Below are positions 1 to 8,550 of a stretch of 64,000 bases of DNA, piece by piece. The stretch covers positions 1,612,001 to 1,676,000 of the forward strand of contig NZ_JAFEJG010000004.1 of NCBI RefSeq assembly GCF_016888335.1, given 5' to 3'. A program made the translations under genes and the position numbers. The stretch comes from Janibacter endophyticus. GTDB lineage: Bacteria > Actinomycetota > Actinomycetes > Actinomycetales > Dermatophilaceae. Positions within the stretch are counted from its first letter, which is position 1. The number at the start of each line of letters is the position of its first letter. The notes under the pieces were generated by a model that was not told the DNA's origin, ran no database searches, and was given only the letters and a program-made list of their open reading frames with translations.

Positions 1-432
1 CTCCTCGGCGACGATCGGCACTCCGGCGGCGATCTGGCCCAGGACGGGCACATAGGTGGCGGCCGGGCGCTCGTCGCCGCTGCCGGTGACGTCGACGTCG
101 TCGGGGGAGGCGCCGCCGCGGTAGCCGTGGAGGTCGTGAGTCGTCGCCGCGCCACCGTCGGCGGTGGCGGACGGGTCGGGGGAGACGACCTCGATGGCCC
201 GGGGACGGTTGGGGTCGCGGCGCAGGTAGCCCTTGCGCTCGAGCGCGGTGAGCTGGTGGGCGACCGAGCTCGGGCTCGTGAGGCCGACGGCGTCGCCGAT
301 CTCGCGCAGGCTCGGCGGGTAGCCGCGGGTCGCGACGGCGCTGCGGATCACCTCGAGGACCTTGGTCTGGCGGGCGGTCAGCCCGTCGCCGTTGTCCCGA
401 AGGGGGAGTGTGCGGATGTTGTCGTCACTCAT
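1..432 (-). CDS. lexA: LexA repressor, C-terminal part cut off by window edge
   Basis: SOS repressor: binds operators of DNA-damage genes and self-cleaves when RecA filaments form. The 144 visible codons begin [15 protein letters not shown]. They contain the N-terminal winged helix-turn-helix ([16 protein letters not shown], then [17 protein letters not shown] and the recognition-helix region) and a Gly/Asp-rich linker. The start of the S24 peptidase domain follows, with the Ala-Gly cleavage bond in [15 protein letters not shown]. The catalytic Ser and Lys lie beyond position 1. ATG at 432 is chosen because it places the usual short leader before the HTH. It is divergent from the LysM gene, and the shared intergenic region holds two LexA boxes, so autoregulation is expected. 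Confidence 0.96.
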   Translation of the reverse strand, partial: MSDDNIRTLPLRDNGDGLTARQTKVLEVIRSAVATRGYPPSLREIGDAVGLTSPSSVAHQLTALERKGYLRRDPNRPRAIEVVSPDPSATADGGAATTHDLHGYRGGASPDDVDVTGSGDERPAATYVPVLGQIAAGVPIVAEE

Positions 433-562
433 GTCGACCCTCGCCGTCTCGTCCGTCTGGAGCGGCCGGCAACCCCGGAGACAACGGTGCGGATCAACGT
501 TGTCGGTGGTCACTGGTTCGCTTCTGCGTGAGGCCGACGGTACGCCGTCGACCTCAGACAAA

Positions 563-578
563 TCAAACACATGTTCGA
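563..578. promoter_or_regulatory. LexA (SOS) box, lexA-proximal
   Basis: TCAAACACATGTTCGA matches the Gram-positive/actinobacterial SOS consensus TCGAAC-N4-GTTCGA at all but one arm position. It lies 130 bp upstream of lexA and 90 bp upstream of the LysM gene. Probable autoregulatory operator. Confidence 0.8.
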
Positions 579-631
579 GCGTGTCTTGAACTTGATCGAA
601 CGCGTGTGCTAGACATCGTACAGACGTTCTA

Positions 632-647
632 TCGAACACCGGTTCGA
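632..647. promoter_or_regulatory. LexA (SOS) box, LysM-gene-proximal, perfect palindrome
   Basis: TCGAACACCGGTTCGA is a perfect match to the SOS consensus and a perfect palindrome. It ends 20 bp before the LysM start codon, so LexA bound here should block that gene. A weaker half-site (TCGAAC at 596-601) lies between the two boxes. Confidence 0.9.
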
Positions 648-667
648 TCGACGACCAGGAGGAAGCC

Positions 668-1063
668 ATGAGCGCAGCTGCTGCGACCACCATCACCCGT
701 CACGCTGCCGGTGCCCGCGCACCCCGTCGCGCGGGTACGCTGCCGACGCGTCACCTCGTGTCCGTCCCGACCGGTGCTGCGGTGCCGACGCGCCTGCAGA
801 TCACCCGCCGCGGTCGCCTCGCGCTGACCGCGCTGGCGGCCGCTGCCCTCGTCACCACCGGTGTGGGTGTGGCCAACGCCGGGGCCGGCTCGCCGGCGGC
901 GACCACCGTCACCGTGAGCTCGGGGGAGACCCTTGGCGAGATCGCCGTGCGGCACATGGCCGAGGTCCCGACCTCGGCCGCCGTCGCGCAGCTGCGCTCG
1001 GCGAACGGGCTGAGCACCCCCTTCGTCCACGCCGGCCAGCAGATCGTCATCCCGGCGCGCTGA
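668..1063 (+). CDS. LysM-domain membrane/exported protein, SOS-linked division inhibitor candidate
   Basis: 131 residues: an Arg-rich cytoplasmic N-terminus, one hydrophobic segment (about residues 56-76, [20 protein letters not shown]) that could be an anchor or an uncleaved signal, and a single LysM peptidoglycan-binding domain (about 79-130, ending [10 protein letters not shown]). ATG 668 follows AGGAGGA. The order lexA / divergent LysM protein / nrdR is the same as Mycobacterium tuberculosis lexA-Rv2719c-nrdR. There the LysM protein is DNA-damage induced and restrains division, so an analogous role is inferred. No hydrolase domain is visible. A LexA box sits directly upstream. Confidence 0.85.
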   Translation: MSAAAATTITRHAAGARAPRRAGTLPTRHLVSVPTGAAVPTRLQITRRGRLALTALAAAALVTTGVGVANAGAGSPAATTVTVSSGETLGEIAVRHMAEVPTSAAVAQLRSANGLSTPFVHAGQQIVIPAR

Positions 1064-1100
1064 GGCGGCACCAGACCTCCCGGGTCCCTCGACCCGACCC

Positions 1101-1165
1101 GGGGAAGCGGGCGGCGGCCGTACCCATCTGGGTGCGGCCGCTGTCGCGTCCCCGGGCGCTTCCCC
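1101..1165 (+). terminator. Two-tier hairpin terminator after LysM gene
   Basis: An inner 12-bp stem (1115-1126 with 1129-1140, around ACCCA-TC-TGGGT) is enclosed by an outer stem GGGGAAGCG (1101-1109) / CGCTTCCCC (1157-1165). No T-tract. It separates the SOS gene from the nrdR transcription unit. Confidence 0.65.
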
Positions 1166-1257
1166 CCGCTCTGCCGCCGCGTAGAGGGGATCTGCGCGCC
1201 GCGTCGAAGATCGACACGCCGGGGTCTTGCGTGCCTTGTGGTGCCCGTGTTCAAATA

Positions 1258-1273
1258 GCACTACATCTAGTGG
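1258..1273 (+). promoter_or_regulatory. NrdR box 1
   Basis: GCACTACATCTAGTGG fits the NrdR consensus acaCwAtATaTwGtgt in its core. It is paired with a second copy 32 bp downstream, the roughly three-turn spacing known for NrdR operators. Confidence 0.8.
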
Positions 1274-1289
1274 TTACACGGTTGTCATT

Positions 1290-1305
1290 CGCCCACATGT
1301 AGTAC
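1290..1305 (+). promoter_or_regulatory. NrdR box 2
   Basis: CGCCCACATGTAGTAC keeps the conserved C..CATGTAG core of the NrdR box. With box 1 it makes a two-site operator about 150 bp upstream of nrdR. The rest of 1064-1451 holds the preceding terminator and the presumed promoter; no gene is seen there. Confidence 0.7.
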
Positions 1306-1451
1306 ACAGGGCGGAGACGGTTTTCCACCGCAGAGCCACGGATGTCCACAACAGACACGCCCCGATCCCCAGCTCCGTCCACAGGAGACCCGGGGTGAGA
1401 GCGGTGCGTCCTGCCCGCACGAGCTGTCCGAGGACCGAGAGGAGACCGGCC

Positions 1452-1946
1452 ATGCACTGCCCCTTCTGCCGGCACACCGACTCCCGCGTCATCGACTCGC
1501 GCACCGCCGACGACGGGTCCTCGATCCGTCGTCGCCGCCAGTGCCCCGAGTGCAACCGCCGCTTCACCACGCTCGAGAGCGCCAGCCTCTCGGTCGCGAA
1601 GCGCTCGGGCGCATCGGAGCCCTTCAGCCGGGCGAAGGTCCTCGTCGGGGTCCGCAAGGCCTGCCAGGGCCGCCCGGTCACCGAGGACGACCTCGCGCTG
1701 CTCGCGCAGCGCGTCGAGGAGTCCGTCCGGGCCCAGGGCAGCGCCGAGATCGACGCCCACGAGATCGGGATGGCCATCCTCGGGCCGCTCCGTGAGCTCG
1801 ACGAGGTCGCCTACCTCCGGTTCGCGAGCGTCTACCAGGGCTTCGAGTCCCTCGAGGACTTCGAGGCCGCGATCGGCGTCCTGCGCACCGAGCGGGACGC
1901 CCGCGAAAGCACCGACAGCGCCGGCACCCCGGCGCTCACCCCCTAG
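1452..1946 (+). CDS. nrdR: NrdR, ribonucleotide reductase transcriptional repressor
   Basis: 164 residues. The N-terminal zinc ribbon (MHCPFC...CPECNRRF, four Cys) is followed by an ATP-cone domain (about residues 47-137) that senses ATP/dATP. It represses nrd genes when dATP is high by binding tandem NrdR boxes, two of which lie upstream. ATG 1452 is chosen because family members begin directly at MHCPFC; the RBS region GAGAGGAGACC precedes it. It heads an apparent nrdR-nrdJ unit, as in Streptomyces. Confidence 0.97.
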   Translation: MHCPFCRHTDSRVIDSRTADDGSSIRRRRQCPECNRRFTTLESASLSVAKRSGASEPFSRAKVLVGVRKACQGRPVTEDDLALLAQRVEESVRAQGSAEIDAHEIGMAILGPLRELDEVAYLRFASVYQGFESLEDFEAAIGVLRTERDARESTDSAGTPALTP

Positions 1947-1950
1947 GCCC

Positions 1951-1987
1951 CCGGGTACCGACACGCGAGCGGGCTGTCGGTACCCGG
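1951..1987 (+). promoter_or_regulatory. 13-bp perfect hairpin between nrdR and nrdJ
   Basis: CCGGGTACCGACA (1951-1963), an 11-nt loop and TGTCGGTACCCGG (1975-1987) form a perfect 13-bp stem just after the nrdR stop. There is no T-tract. It could attenuate read-through, protect the upstream RNA end, or be a DNA operator. Confidence 0.7.
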
Positions 1988-2078
1988 TGAGACGTTGGGA
2001 CGAACCCGCACCACAGCACCACCGCAGCACGAGCCACGAGCACCACAGACGACCGAGCACGACCTGAGAGAGGGACTC

Positions 2079-4985
2079 ATGACCGAGACCGCCGGCAAGA
2101 CCAGCGCACGTCGATCCGCGAAGAACCGCGGCATCACCGTCGACCGCATCTACACCACCGAGGGTGTCCACCCGTACGACGAGGTGACCTGGGAGAAGCG
2201 CGACGTCGTCCAGCAGAACTGGAAGACCGGCGAGACGATCTTCGAGCAGCGCGGCGTCGAGTTCCCCGACTTCTGGTCGGTCAACGCGAGCACGATCGTC
2301 ACGACGAAGTACTTCCGTGGCGCCGTGGGCACGCCCGAGCGCGAGCAGGGCCTCAAGCAGCTCATCGACCGCGTCGTCCTCACCTACGTCAAGGCGGGCA
2401 AGGAGCACGGCTACTTCGCGACCGACGGCGACGCCGAGGTCTTCGAGCACGAGCTGACCTACGCCCTGCTCCACCAGGTCTTCTCCTTCAACTCCCCGGT
2501 GTGGTTCAACGTCGGCACCAAGAGCCCGCAGCAGGTCAGCGCCTGCTTCATCCTCTCGGTCGACGACTCGATGGACTCGATCCTCAACTGGTACAAGGAG
2601 GAGGGCTTCATCTTCAAGGGCGGCTCCGGCGCCGGCCTGAACCTCTCGCGCATCCGCTCCTCCAAGGAGCTGCTCTCCTCCGGCGGTACCGCCTCCGGCC
2701 CGGTCTCCTTCATGCGTGGCGCCGACGCCTCCGCGGGCACCATCAAGTCCGGTGGCGCGACCCGCCGCGCGGCGAAGATGGTCGTCCTCGACGTCGACCA
2801 CCCCGACATCGAGGAGTTCGTCGAGACCAAGGCGCGCGAGGAGCACAAGATCCGCGCCCTGCGCGACGCCGGCTTCGACATGGACCTCGGTGGCGCCGAC
2901 ATCGTCTCGGTGCAGTACCAGAACGCGAACAACTCGGTGCGCGTCACCGACGAGTTCATGCGTGCCGTCGAGGAGGGCGCCGAGTTCGGTCTCACCTCGC
3001 GCATGGACGGCTCCGTCGTCTCCACGGTCGACGCCCGCGAGCTCATGGGCAAGATCGCCAAGGCCGCGTGGGAGTGCGCCGACCCGGGCATCCAGTACGA
3101 CGACACGATCAACGACTGGCACACCAACCCCGAGACGGGGCGGATCACCGCGTCCAACCCGTGCAGCGAGTACATGTCCCTCGACAACTCCAGCTGCAAC
3201 CTCGCCTCGCTCAACCTGCTGAAGTTCCTCCGCGACGACGACACCTTCGACGCCAAGACCTTCCAGGCCGTCGCCGAGCTCGTCATCACCGCGATGGACA
3301 TCTCGATCTGCTTCGCGGACTTCCCGACCGACCCGATCGGCGAGACGACCCGCAACTACCGTCAGCTCGGCATCGGCTACGCCAACCTCGGCGCGCTGCT
3401 CATGGCGACCGGCCACGGCTACGACTCGGACGGCGGCCGCGCGCTCGCCGCCTCGATCACCTCGCTGCTCACCGGTGCCGCCTACAAGCGCTCCGCCGAG
3501 CTCGCCGGTGTCATCGGCCCGTACAACGGCTACGCCCGCAACGCCGACGCCCACAAGCGCGTCATGCGCAAGCACCAGGCGGCCAACGACCAGATCCGCA
3601 CCATGCACACGATGGACAAGGACATCCACGCCTACGCCACCAAGGCGTGGGACGCGGTCGTCAAGGTGGGCGAGAAGCAGGGCTACCGCAACGCGCAGGC
3701 CTCCGTGCTCGCCCCGACCGGGACCATCGGCTTCATGATGGACTGCGACACGACCGGCATCGAGCCCGACTTCTCGCTCGTGAAGTTCAAGAAGCTCGTC
3801 GGTGGCGGCTCCATGCAGATCGTCAACCTGACGATCCCGCGGGCGCTCAAGAAGCTCGGCTACACCCAGGAGACCATCGAGGCGATCGTCGAGTACATCG
3901 CCGACAAGGGTCACGTCATCGACGCCCCGGGCCTGAAGACCGAGCACTACGAGATCTTCGACACCGCCATGGGCGCCCGGGCGATCAGCCCGATGGGTCA
4001 CGTCCGCATGATGGCCGCGGTCCAGCCCTTCCTCTCCGGTGCGATCAGCAAGACCGTCAACCTCCCCGAGGAGGCCACGGTCGAGGAGATCGAGGACGTC
4101 TACATCCAGGGCTGGAAGATGGGCCTCAAGGCGCTCGCCGTCTACCGCGACAACTGCAAGGTCGGTCAGCCGCTCTCCGACGGCGGCTCCACCGCCAAGG
4201 ACGCGAAGGACGCCAAGGAGGCGGGGGCCGCTGCGGTCGAGAAGGTCGTCGAGTACCGTCCGCTGCGTCGCCGCCTGCCCAAGCGCCGCACCTCGCAGAC
4301 GACGTCCTTCGCCGTGGGCGGGGCCGAGGGCTACCTCACCGCCGGCACCTACGACGACGGCGAGCTCGGCGAGATCTTCCTGAAGTTCGGCAAGCAGGGT
4401 TCGACCCTGGCCGGCCTCATGGACGCCTTCTCGATCGCGATCTCCATCGCGCTGCAGCACGGTGTGCCGCTCGAGACCTACGTCGAGAAGTTCACCAACC
4501 TGCGCTTCGAGCCGGCGGGCATGACGGACGACCCGGACGTGCGGATGGCGCAGTCGATCATGGACTACGTCTTCCGTCGCCTCGCGCTGGACTACCTCGA
4601 CTTCGACACCCGCTCGTTCATGGGGATCCACACCGCGGAGGAGCGGGCCCGCCAGCTCGAGACCGGCTCCTACGAGGCGTCCTCGGCGGACGAGGGCGAG
4701 GACGACTACGAGGACGAGCTCGAGTCCTACAGCCAGTCGGCTGCCCCGGCCGCCTCGAAGCCCGAGGCCAAGGTCGAGGAGCACGCCGACGAGGTGAGGT
4801 CCGGTGCCGGTGCCGCCTCCGCCCGTGAGGTGAGCAGCGAGATCCACAGCTCCGCCGAGCTCCTGGAGAAGTTCCAGGGCAAGACCGCGGACGCGCCGAT
4901 GTGCATGACCTGCGGGACGAAGATGCGTCCGGCCGGCTCCTGCTACGTCTGCGAGGGCTGCGGCTCCACCAGCGGCTGCAGCTGA
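2079..4985 (+). CDS. nrdJ: Vitamin B12-dependent (class II) ribonucleoside-diphosphate reductase
   Basis: 968 residues, typical of the long actinobacterial NrdJ. Makes dNDPs using adenosylcobalamin, so it works with or without oxygen. Visible: SACFILSVDDSMDSI (about 155), the active-site loop NPCSEYMSLDNSSCN (about 360) with the thiyl-radical Cys in NPCSE, APTGTIGFMMDCDTTG (about 545), and a Cys-rich C-terminus (CMTCGTKM...CYVCEGCGSTSGCS) that should act as the redox relay. An acidic low-complexity linker precedes the tail. ATG 2079 follows GAGAGAGGG. NrdR boxes upstream of nrdR should control it. No cobalamin riboswitch is apparent. Confidence 0.97.
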   Translation: MTETAGKTSARRSAKNRGITVDRIYTTEGVHPYDEVTWEKRDVVQQNWKTGETIFEQRGVEFPDFWSVNASTIVTTKYFRGAVGTPEREQGLKQLIDRVVLTYVKAGKEHGYFATDGDAEVFEHELTYALLHQVFSFNSPVWFNVGTKSPQQVSACFILSVDDSMDSILNWYKEEGFIFKGGSGAGLNLSRIRSSKELLSSGGTASGPVSFMRGADASAGTIKSGGATRRAAKMVVLDVDHPDIEEFVETKAREEHKIRALRDAGFDMDLGGADIVSVQYQNANNSVRVTDEFMRAVEEGAEFGLTSRMDGSVVSTVDARELMGKIAKAAWECADPGIQYDDTINDWHTNPETGRITASNPCSEYMSLDNSSCNLASLNLLKFLRDDDTFDAKTFQAVAELVITAMDISICFADFPTDPIGETTRNYRQLGIGYANLGALLMATGHGYDSDGGRALAASITSLLTGAAYKRSAELAGVIGPYNGYARNADAHKRVMRKHQAANDQIRTMHTMDKDIHAYATKAWDAVVKVGEKQGYRNAQASVLAPTGTIGFMMDCDTTGIEPDFSLVKFKKLVGGGSMQIVNLTIPRALKKLGYTQETIEAIVEYIADKGHVIDAPGLKTEHYEIFDTAMGARAISPMGHVRMMAAVQPFLSGAISKTVNLPEEATVEEIEDVYIQGWKMGLKALAVYRDNCKVGQPLSDGGSTAKDAKDAKEAGAAAVEKVVEYRPLRRRLPKRRTSQTTSFAVGGAEGYLTAGTYDDGELGEIFLKFGKQGSTLAGLMDAFSIAISIALQHGVPLETYVEKFTNLRFEPAGMTDDPDVRMAQSIMDYVFRRLALDYLDFDTRSFMGIHTAEERARQLETGSYEASSADEGEDDYEDELESYSQSAAPAASKPEAKVEEHADEVRSGAGAASAREVSSEIHSSAELLEKFQGKTADAPMCMTCGTKMRPAGSCYVCEGCGSTSGCS

Positions 4986-4991
4986 GCCCAC

Positions 4992-5035
4992 GACGAAGGG
5001 CCTCGGCCGGGATCTCCCGGCCGAGGCCCTTCGTC
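4992..5035. terminator. Bidirectional terminator between nrdJ and sdaA
   Basis: A perfect 20-bp stem (4992-5011 with 5016-5035) with a 4-nt loop, starting GACGAAGGGCC. It lies between two convergent genes and can serve both. No T-tract on either side. Confidence 0.85.
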
Positions 5036-5079
5036 ATGCCTGGGGCCCGGAGGACCCGGCCGTCAGCACTCGCGCCTGA

Positions 5080-6462
5080 TCAGCACTCGATGACGTTGAC
5101 GGCGAGCCCGCCACGGGCGGTCTCCTTGTACTTGACCTTCATGTCGCGGCCGGTCTCGCGCATCGTCTTGACGACCTTGTCGAGCGAGACGACGTGGCTG
5201 CCGTCGCCGCGCAGGGCCGTGCGGGCCGCAGTGATCGCCTTGACGGACGCGACCGCGTTGCGCTCGATGCAGGGGATCTGGACGAGCCCGCCGACCGGGT
5301 CGCAGGTCAGGCCCAGGTTGTGCTCCATGCCGATCTCGGCGGCATTCTCGACCTGGGCGGGGGTGCCGCCCATGACCGCGGCCATTGCGCCGGCAGCCAT
5401 CGAGCAGGCCGAGCCGACCTCGCCCTGGCAGCCGACCTCGGCGCCCGAGATCGAGGCGTTCTCCTTGTAGATGACGCCGATCGCCGCGGCGGTGAGCAGG
5501 AAGCGGACGATGCCGTCCTCGTCGGCGCCGGGGACGAACTCGCAGTAGTACGTGAGGACCGCAGGGATGATTCCGGCGGCGCCGTTCGTCGGGGCGGTGA
5601 CGACGCGGCCGCCGGCGGCGTTCTCCTCGTTGACGGCGAGCGCGTAGAGCGTCAACCAGTCCATGCCGCGCAGCGGGTCGTCGCTGCTGCCCTCGACCTT
5701 GAGCCGGCGGTAGAGCTCGGGCGCGCGGCGCTTGACCTTGAGCCCGCCGGGGAGCACCCCCTCGGTGCGCAGACCGTTGGCGATGCACTCGCACATCACC
5801 GCCCAGATCTTCAGCAGCTCGGCGCGCACCTCCTCCTCGGGGCGCCAGGCGGTCTCGTTCTCGAGCATCACCTGCGCGATCGAGAGCCCGGTCTCCTCGC
5901 AGATCTCGAGCAGCCGGTCGCCGGTGGTGAAGTGGTGCGCGACAGGCGTCTTGTCCTCGACGATCTTCGTCGAGCCGGAGGCGTCCTCGCCGACGACGAA
6001 GCCGCCGCCGACGGAGTAGTACGTGTGCTCGCTCACGAGCTCGCCGTCGACGTCCCAGGCGTGGAAGGTCATGCCGTTCGGGTGCAGCGGCAGAGTCGCC
6101 CGCCGGTGCAGGACGAGGTCGGAGTCCTCGGCGAAGTCGATCTCGTGCGTTCCCAGCAGGCTGAGCCGGCCGCTCACGCGGATCTGCTCGAGCTGGCCCG
6201 CGACCTCGCGCGGCTGGCAGTGCTCTGGCCGCTCGCCGGAGAGGCCGAGGAGCACCGCGGTCGCCGAGCCGTGCCCGTGCCCGGTCGCGCCGAGGCTGCC
6301 GAAGAGCTCGGCCTTGACCCGGGCCACCCGGTCGAGGAGGCCGTCCTCACGCACCCTCTCGGCGAACATCACCGCAGCCCGCATGGGCCCGACGGTGTGC
6401 GAGCTCGAGGGGCCGATGCCGATGCTGAAAAGGTCGAAGACGCTCAGTGCCACGCCGGTCAC
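5080..6462 (-). CDS. sdaA: L-serine dehydratase, single-chain iron-sulfur type
   Basis: 460 residues. Deaminates L-serine to pyruvate and ammonia with a [4Fe-4S] cluster. The N-terminal beta domain begins [23 protein letters not shown]. Cluster cysteines are recognisable in [15 protein letters not shown] and [17 protein letters not shown]. The protein ends in Cys (AVNVIEC), matching the C-terminal Cys that enters the active site as a cluster ligand in the Legionella enzyme. GTG 6462 is preferred (GAGGG five nt upstream); an in-frame GTG at 6453 is an alternative. Divergent from the next gene across a palindrome. Confidence 0.95.
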   Translation of the reverse strand: MTGVALSVFDLFSIGIGPSSSHTVGPMRAAVMFAERVREDGLLDRVARVKAELFGSLGATGHGHGSATAVLLGLSGERPEHCQPREVAGQLEQIRVSGRLSLLGTHEIDFAEDSDLVLHRRATLPLHPNGMTFHAWDVDGELVSEHTYYSVGGGFVVGEDASGSTKIVEDKTPVAHHFTTGDRLLEICEETGLSIAQVMLENETAWRPEEEVRAELLKIWAVMCECIANGLRTEGVLPGGLKVKRRAPELYRRLKVEGSSDDPLRGMDWLTLYALAVNEENAAGGRVVTAPTNGAAGIIPAVLTYYCEFVPGADEDGIVRFLLTAAAIGVIYKENASISGAEVGCQGEVGSACSMAAGAMAAVMGGTPAQVENAAEIGMEHNLGLTCDPVGGLVQIPCIERNAVASVKAITAARTALRGDGSHVVSLDKVVKTMRETGRDMKVKYKETARGGLAVNVIEC

Positions 6463-6465
6463 ACT

Positions 6466-6503
6466 AGCCCTCGCTGTCCCACCATGTGGGACGCGCGAGG
6501 GCT
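6466..6503. promoter_or_regulatory. Interrupted palindrome between sdaA and 6551 gene
   Basis: AGCCCTCGC (6466-6474) pairs with GCGAGGGCT (6495-6503), and GTCCCAC (6476-6482) with GTGGGAC (6486-6492), around CAT. It lies immediately upstream of the sdaA GTG. Candidate operator, or hairpin in the sdaA leader. Confidence 0.5.
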
Positions 6504-6550
6504 GTGGAAAAGTCCGGCACGCGATCCGCTGCCTCCGCCAGGCTCGATCC

Positions 6551-6985
6551 ATGACATTTCACGACCTGCCACCCGGATGGCCCGCCCGCTCCCTGCGCGA
6601 CCTGCGCCTCGCCGCCGACGTCGTCGACCTCGTCGTCCGTGACGCCGACCGCGCGGCCGGCTGCATCACCCTGCTGCTCTGCGACGACGAGGGTCGGATG
6701 ATCGAGCCGGTCACCGTCGCCGACGTCCCGATGGGGGCGAAGGGGGGTGAGCGCGCGGCCTTCTTCGACGCCTTCCTCGGTCACCTCGGTCGCAGCCTCG
6801 GGTCGGTCGTCGTGGCCATCGGTCGCCCGAGCGGGCTCGGCCCGACCGACGACGAGCGGGCCTGGCACGAGAGCGCTGTCCAGGCGGCCCGGGCCGAGGC
6901 GGTCGAGCTCGTCGCGACCTTCCTCGCGACGGGTGACGGGGTCGTCCTCATGCCGACCCTCACCGCACGCGACCTCGCGAGCTGA
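6551..6985 (+). CDS. Hypothetical protein, 144 aa
   Basis: Function not recognised. A soluble, mixed alpha/beta-looking protein beginning [15 protein letters not shown], with no membrane segment or signal peptide. A central strand-like stretch ([16 protein letters not shown]) is followed by [12 protein letters not shown] and a helical C-terminus. It contains one CGAAGGGG octamer (6738-6745), read as G-A-K-G-G. ATG 6551 lies 48 bp beyond the palindrome shared with sdaA. It is convergent with the carboxyltransferase gene. Confidence 0.75.
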   Translation: MTFHDLPPGWPARSLRDLRLAADVVDLVVRDADRAAGCITLLLCDDEGRMIEPVTVADVPMGAKGGERAAFFDAFLGHLGRSLGSVVVAIGRPSGLGPTDDERAWHESAVQAARAEAVELVATFLATGDGVVLMPTLTARDLAS

Positions 6986-7001
6986 CCCCGCTTCCGCCGT
7001 C

Positions 7002-7017
7002 CGGTCGGTGACGACCG
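7002..7017. terminator. Small hairpin in convergent gap
   Basis: CGGTCG-GTGA-CGACCG, a 6-bp stem with a tetraloop, in the 36-bp gap between two convergent genes. Weak but well placed. Confidence 0.4.
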
Positions 7018-7021
7018 AGCG

Positions 7022-8509
7022 TCAGGCGTCGGCGATCGCGGACGCGATCGCGGCGGCCACGTCCCGCGCGAAACCCTCGACGTCCTCGTGCGCGGGGGAG
7101 CGCAGCGGGACAAGCACGTCGACGAGCCCGTCCTGCGCCATCTGCCGGGCGCCGACCCGCTGACGCGCCGCGAGCAGCGCCGCGTGCTCGGTGTCCTTGT
7201 AGACGATCGCGCTCGCGCCCTCGGGCGGCAGCGGGCTGAGCCAGGCGTCCTCGACGGCAACGACGCGCCGGGCCGGGAGCAGCGCGAGCGCGCCCCCTCC
7301 GGTGCCCTCGCCGAGGAGCACGGACACCGTCGGCACGGTGAGCGCCGTCATGTCGGCGAGGCAACGGGCGATCTCGCCGGCGAGCGCGCCCTCCTCGGCG
7401 TGCGGGGAGAGGTCGGCGCCGGGGGTGTCGATGACGGTGACGAGCGGCAGACCGAGCTCGCTCGCAATCCGCATGCCGCGCCGCGACTCGCGCAGCGCCG
7501 CCGGTCCCATCGACTGCTCCACCTGATAGCGCCGGTCCTGCCCGACGAGGACGCACGAGCGTCCGCCGAAGCTCGTGAGCGCGAGCAGCACGCCCGCCTC
7601 GGACTCGCCGTGGCCGGTGCCGTTGAGGGGGATGACGTCGTCGGCGGCGTGTCGCAGCAGCTCGCGCACCCCGGGCCGGTCCGGCCGTCGGGTCGTCGTG
7701 ATGTCGGCCCAGACCTGATCGATCTCCTCGTCGGAGGGCTCGGGGAAGGACGCGTACGGCGCGACCTGCCAGTGCTCGTCGTCGGTCGTCGTGCTCGTCG
7801 GGTCGGGGTGGACGTGCTGCTCGGTGCTCGCGCCGAGCATCGTCAGGGCGCGGCCCGCGACCGAGGCGAGCTCCTCCGTCGGGACGACCGCGTCGACGAT
7901 GCCCTTGGCGACGAGGTTCTCGGCCAGCTGCACCCCTTCGGGGAAGGGACGACCGTTGACCGTCTCGTAGACGACCGGACCGAGGAAGCCGATGAGCGCC
8001 CCCGGCTCGGCGATCGTCATGTGGCCCAACGACCCCCACGACGCGAAGACCCCGCCGGTCGTGGGGTGGCGGAGGTAGACGAGGTAGGGCAGTCCGGCCG
8101 CCTTGTGCGCGACGACCGCCGCCGAGATGTCGATCATCGTCACGAAGGCGGGCGTGCCCTCCTGCATCCGGGTCCCGCCCGAGGAGGTCGCGGCGATGAC
8201 CGGCAGGCGCATCGCGGTGGCACGCCGGATCGCCGCGACGACCCGCCCCGCAGCCGCCCGCCCGATCGACCCGCCGAGGAAGCGGAACTCGCCGACGACG
8301 AGCGCGACGTCATGGCCGCCGATCCGCGCCTGCCCGGTGATGACGGACTCGTCGCACCCCGACCGCTCGGCCGCGGCGGCGAGGGACTCCTGGTACTCGG
8401 GGGAGAGGGCTGAGTGGTCGAGCGGCTCGTCCCAGGAGAGATAGGTGCCGGGGTCGATGACGGCCTCGAGGAGCTCGTGAGCCCCGAGTCGGCGTGCGCT
8501 GGAGGACAT
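7022..8509 (-). CDS. Acetyl/acyl-CoA carboxylase carboxyltransferase, fused beta-alpha type (AccD3-like)
   Basis: 495 residues with both crotonase-like halves of a carboxyltransferase in one chain. The beta-like half has SSGGTRMQEGTPAF and HPTTGGVFASWGSLG; the alpha-like half has DTPGADLSPHAEEGALAGEI and LLGEGTGGGALAL. It would transfer carboxyl from carboxybiotin to an acyl-CoA, probably acetyl-CoA. The N-terminal Cys4 zinc ribbon of classical AccD is absent. Length and layout resemble mycobacterial AccD3. ATG 8509 (MSSSARRLG) is preceded by a G-rich stretch; an in-frame start at 8527 is possible. No biotin carboxylase or carrier gene is nearby. Confidence 0.85.
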   Translation of the reverse strand: MSSSARRLGAHELLEAVIDPGTYLSWDEPLDHSALSPEYQESLAAAAERSGCDESVITGQARIGGHDVALVVGEFRFLGGSIGRAAAGRVVAAIRRATAMRLPVIAATSSGGTRMQEGTPAFVTMIDISAAVVAHKAAGLPYLVYLRHPTTGGVFASWGSLGHMTIAEPGALIGFLGPVVYETVNGRPFPEGVQLAENLVAKGIVDAVVPTEELASVAGRALTMLGASTEQHVHPDPTSTTTDDEHWQVAPYASFPEPSDEEIDQVWADITTTRRPDRPGVRELLRHAADDVIPLNGTGHGESEAGVLLALTSFGGRSCVLVGQDRRYQVEQSMGPAALRESRRGMRIASELGLPLVTVIDTPGADLSPHAEEGALAGEIARCLADMTALTVPTVSVLLGEGTGGGALALLPARRVVAVEDAWLSPLPPEGASAIVYKDTEHAALLAARQRVGARQMAQDGLVDVLVPLRSPAHEDVEGFARDVAAAIASAIADA

Positions 8510-8536
8510 GCCCCCAGGCTGCCCCACCCGACCCTC

Positions 8537-8542
8537 TACCCT
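8537..8542 (+). promoter_or_regulatory. -10 element of leaderless membrane-protein operon
   Basis: TACCCT lies 8 nt before the GTG at 8551, so transcription would begin at or next to the start codon. No Shine-Dalgarno sequence is present. Confidence 0.45.
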
Positions 8543-8550
8543 TGGCTTCT

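Noticed and set aside
2040-2078. Cobalamin riboswitch upstream of the B12-dependent reductase
   Set aside because: No B12-box-like sequence or multi-stem aptamer is visible before nrdR or nrdJ; NrdR boxes explain the regulation.
1251-4991. Long minus-strand open frame opposite nrdR-nrdJ
   Set aside because: Same shadow effect; nrdR and nrdJ are unambiguous on the plus strand and leave no room for a second gene.
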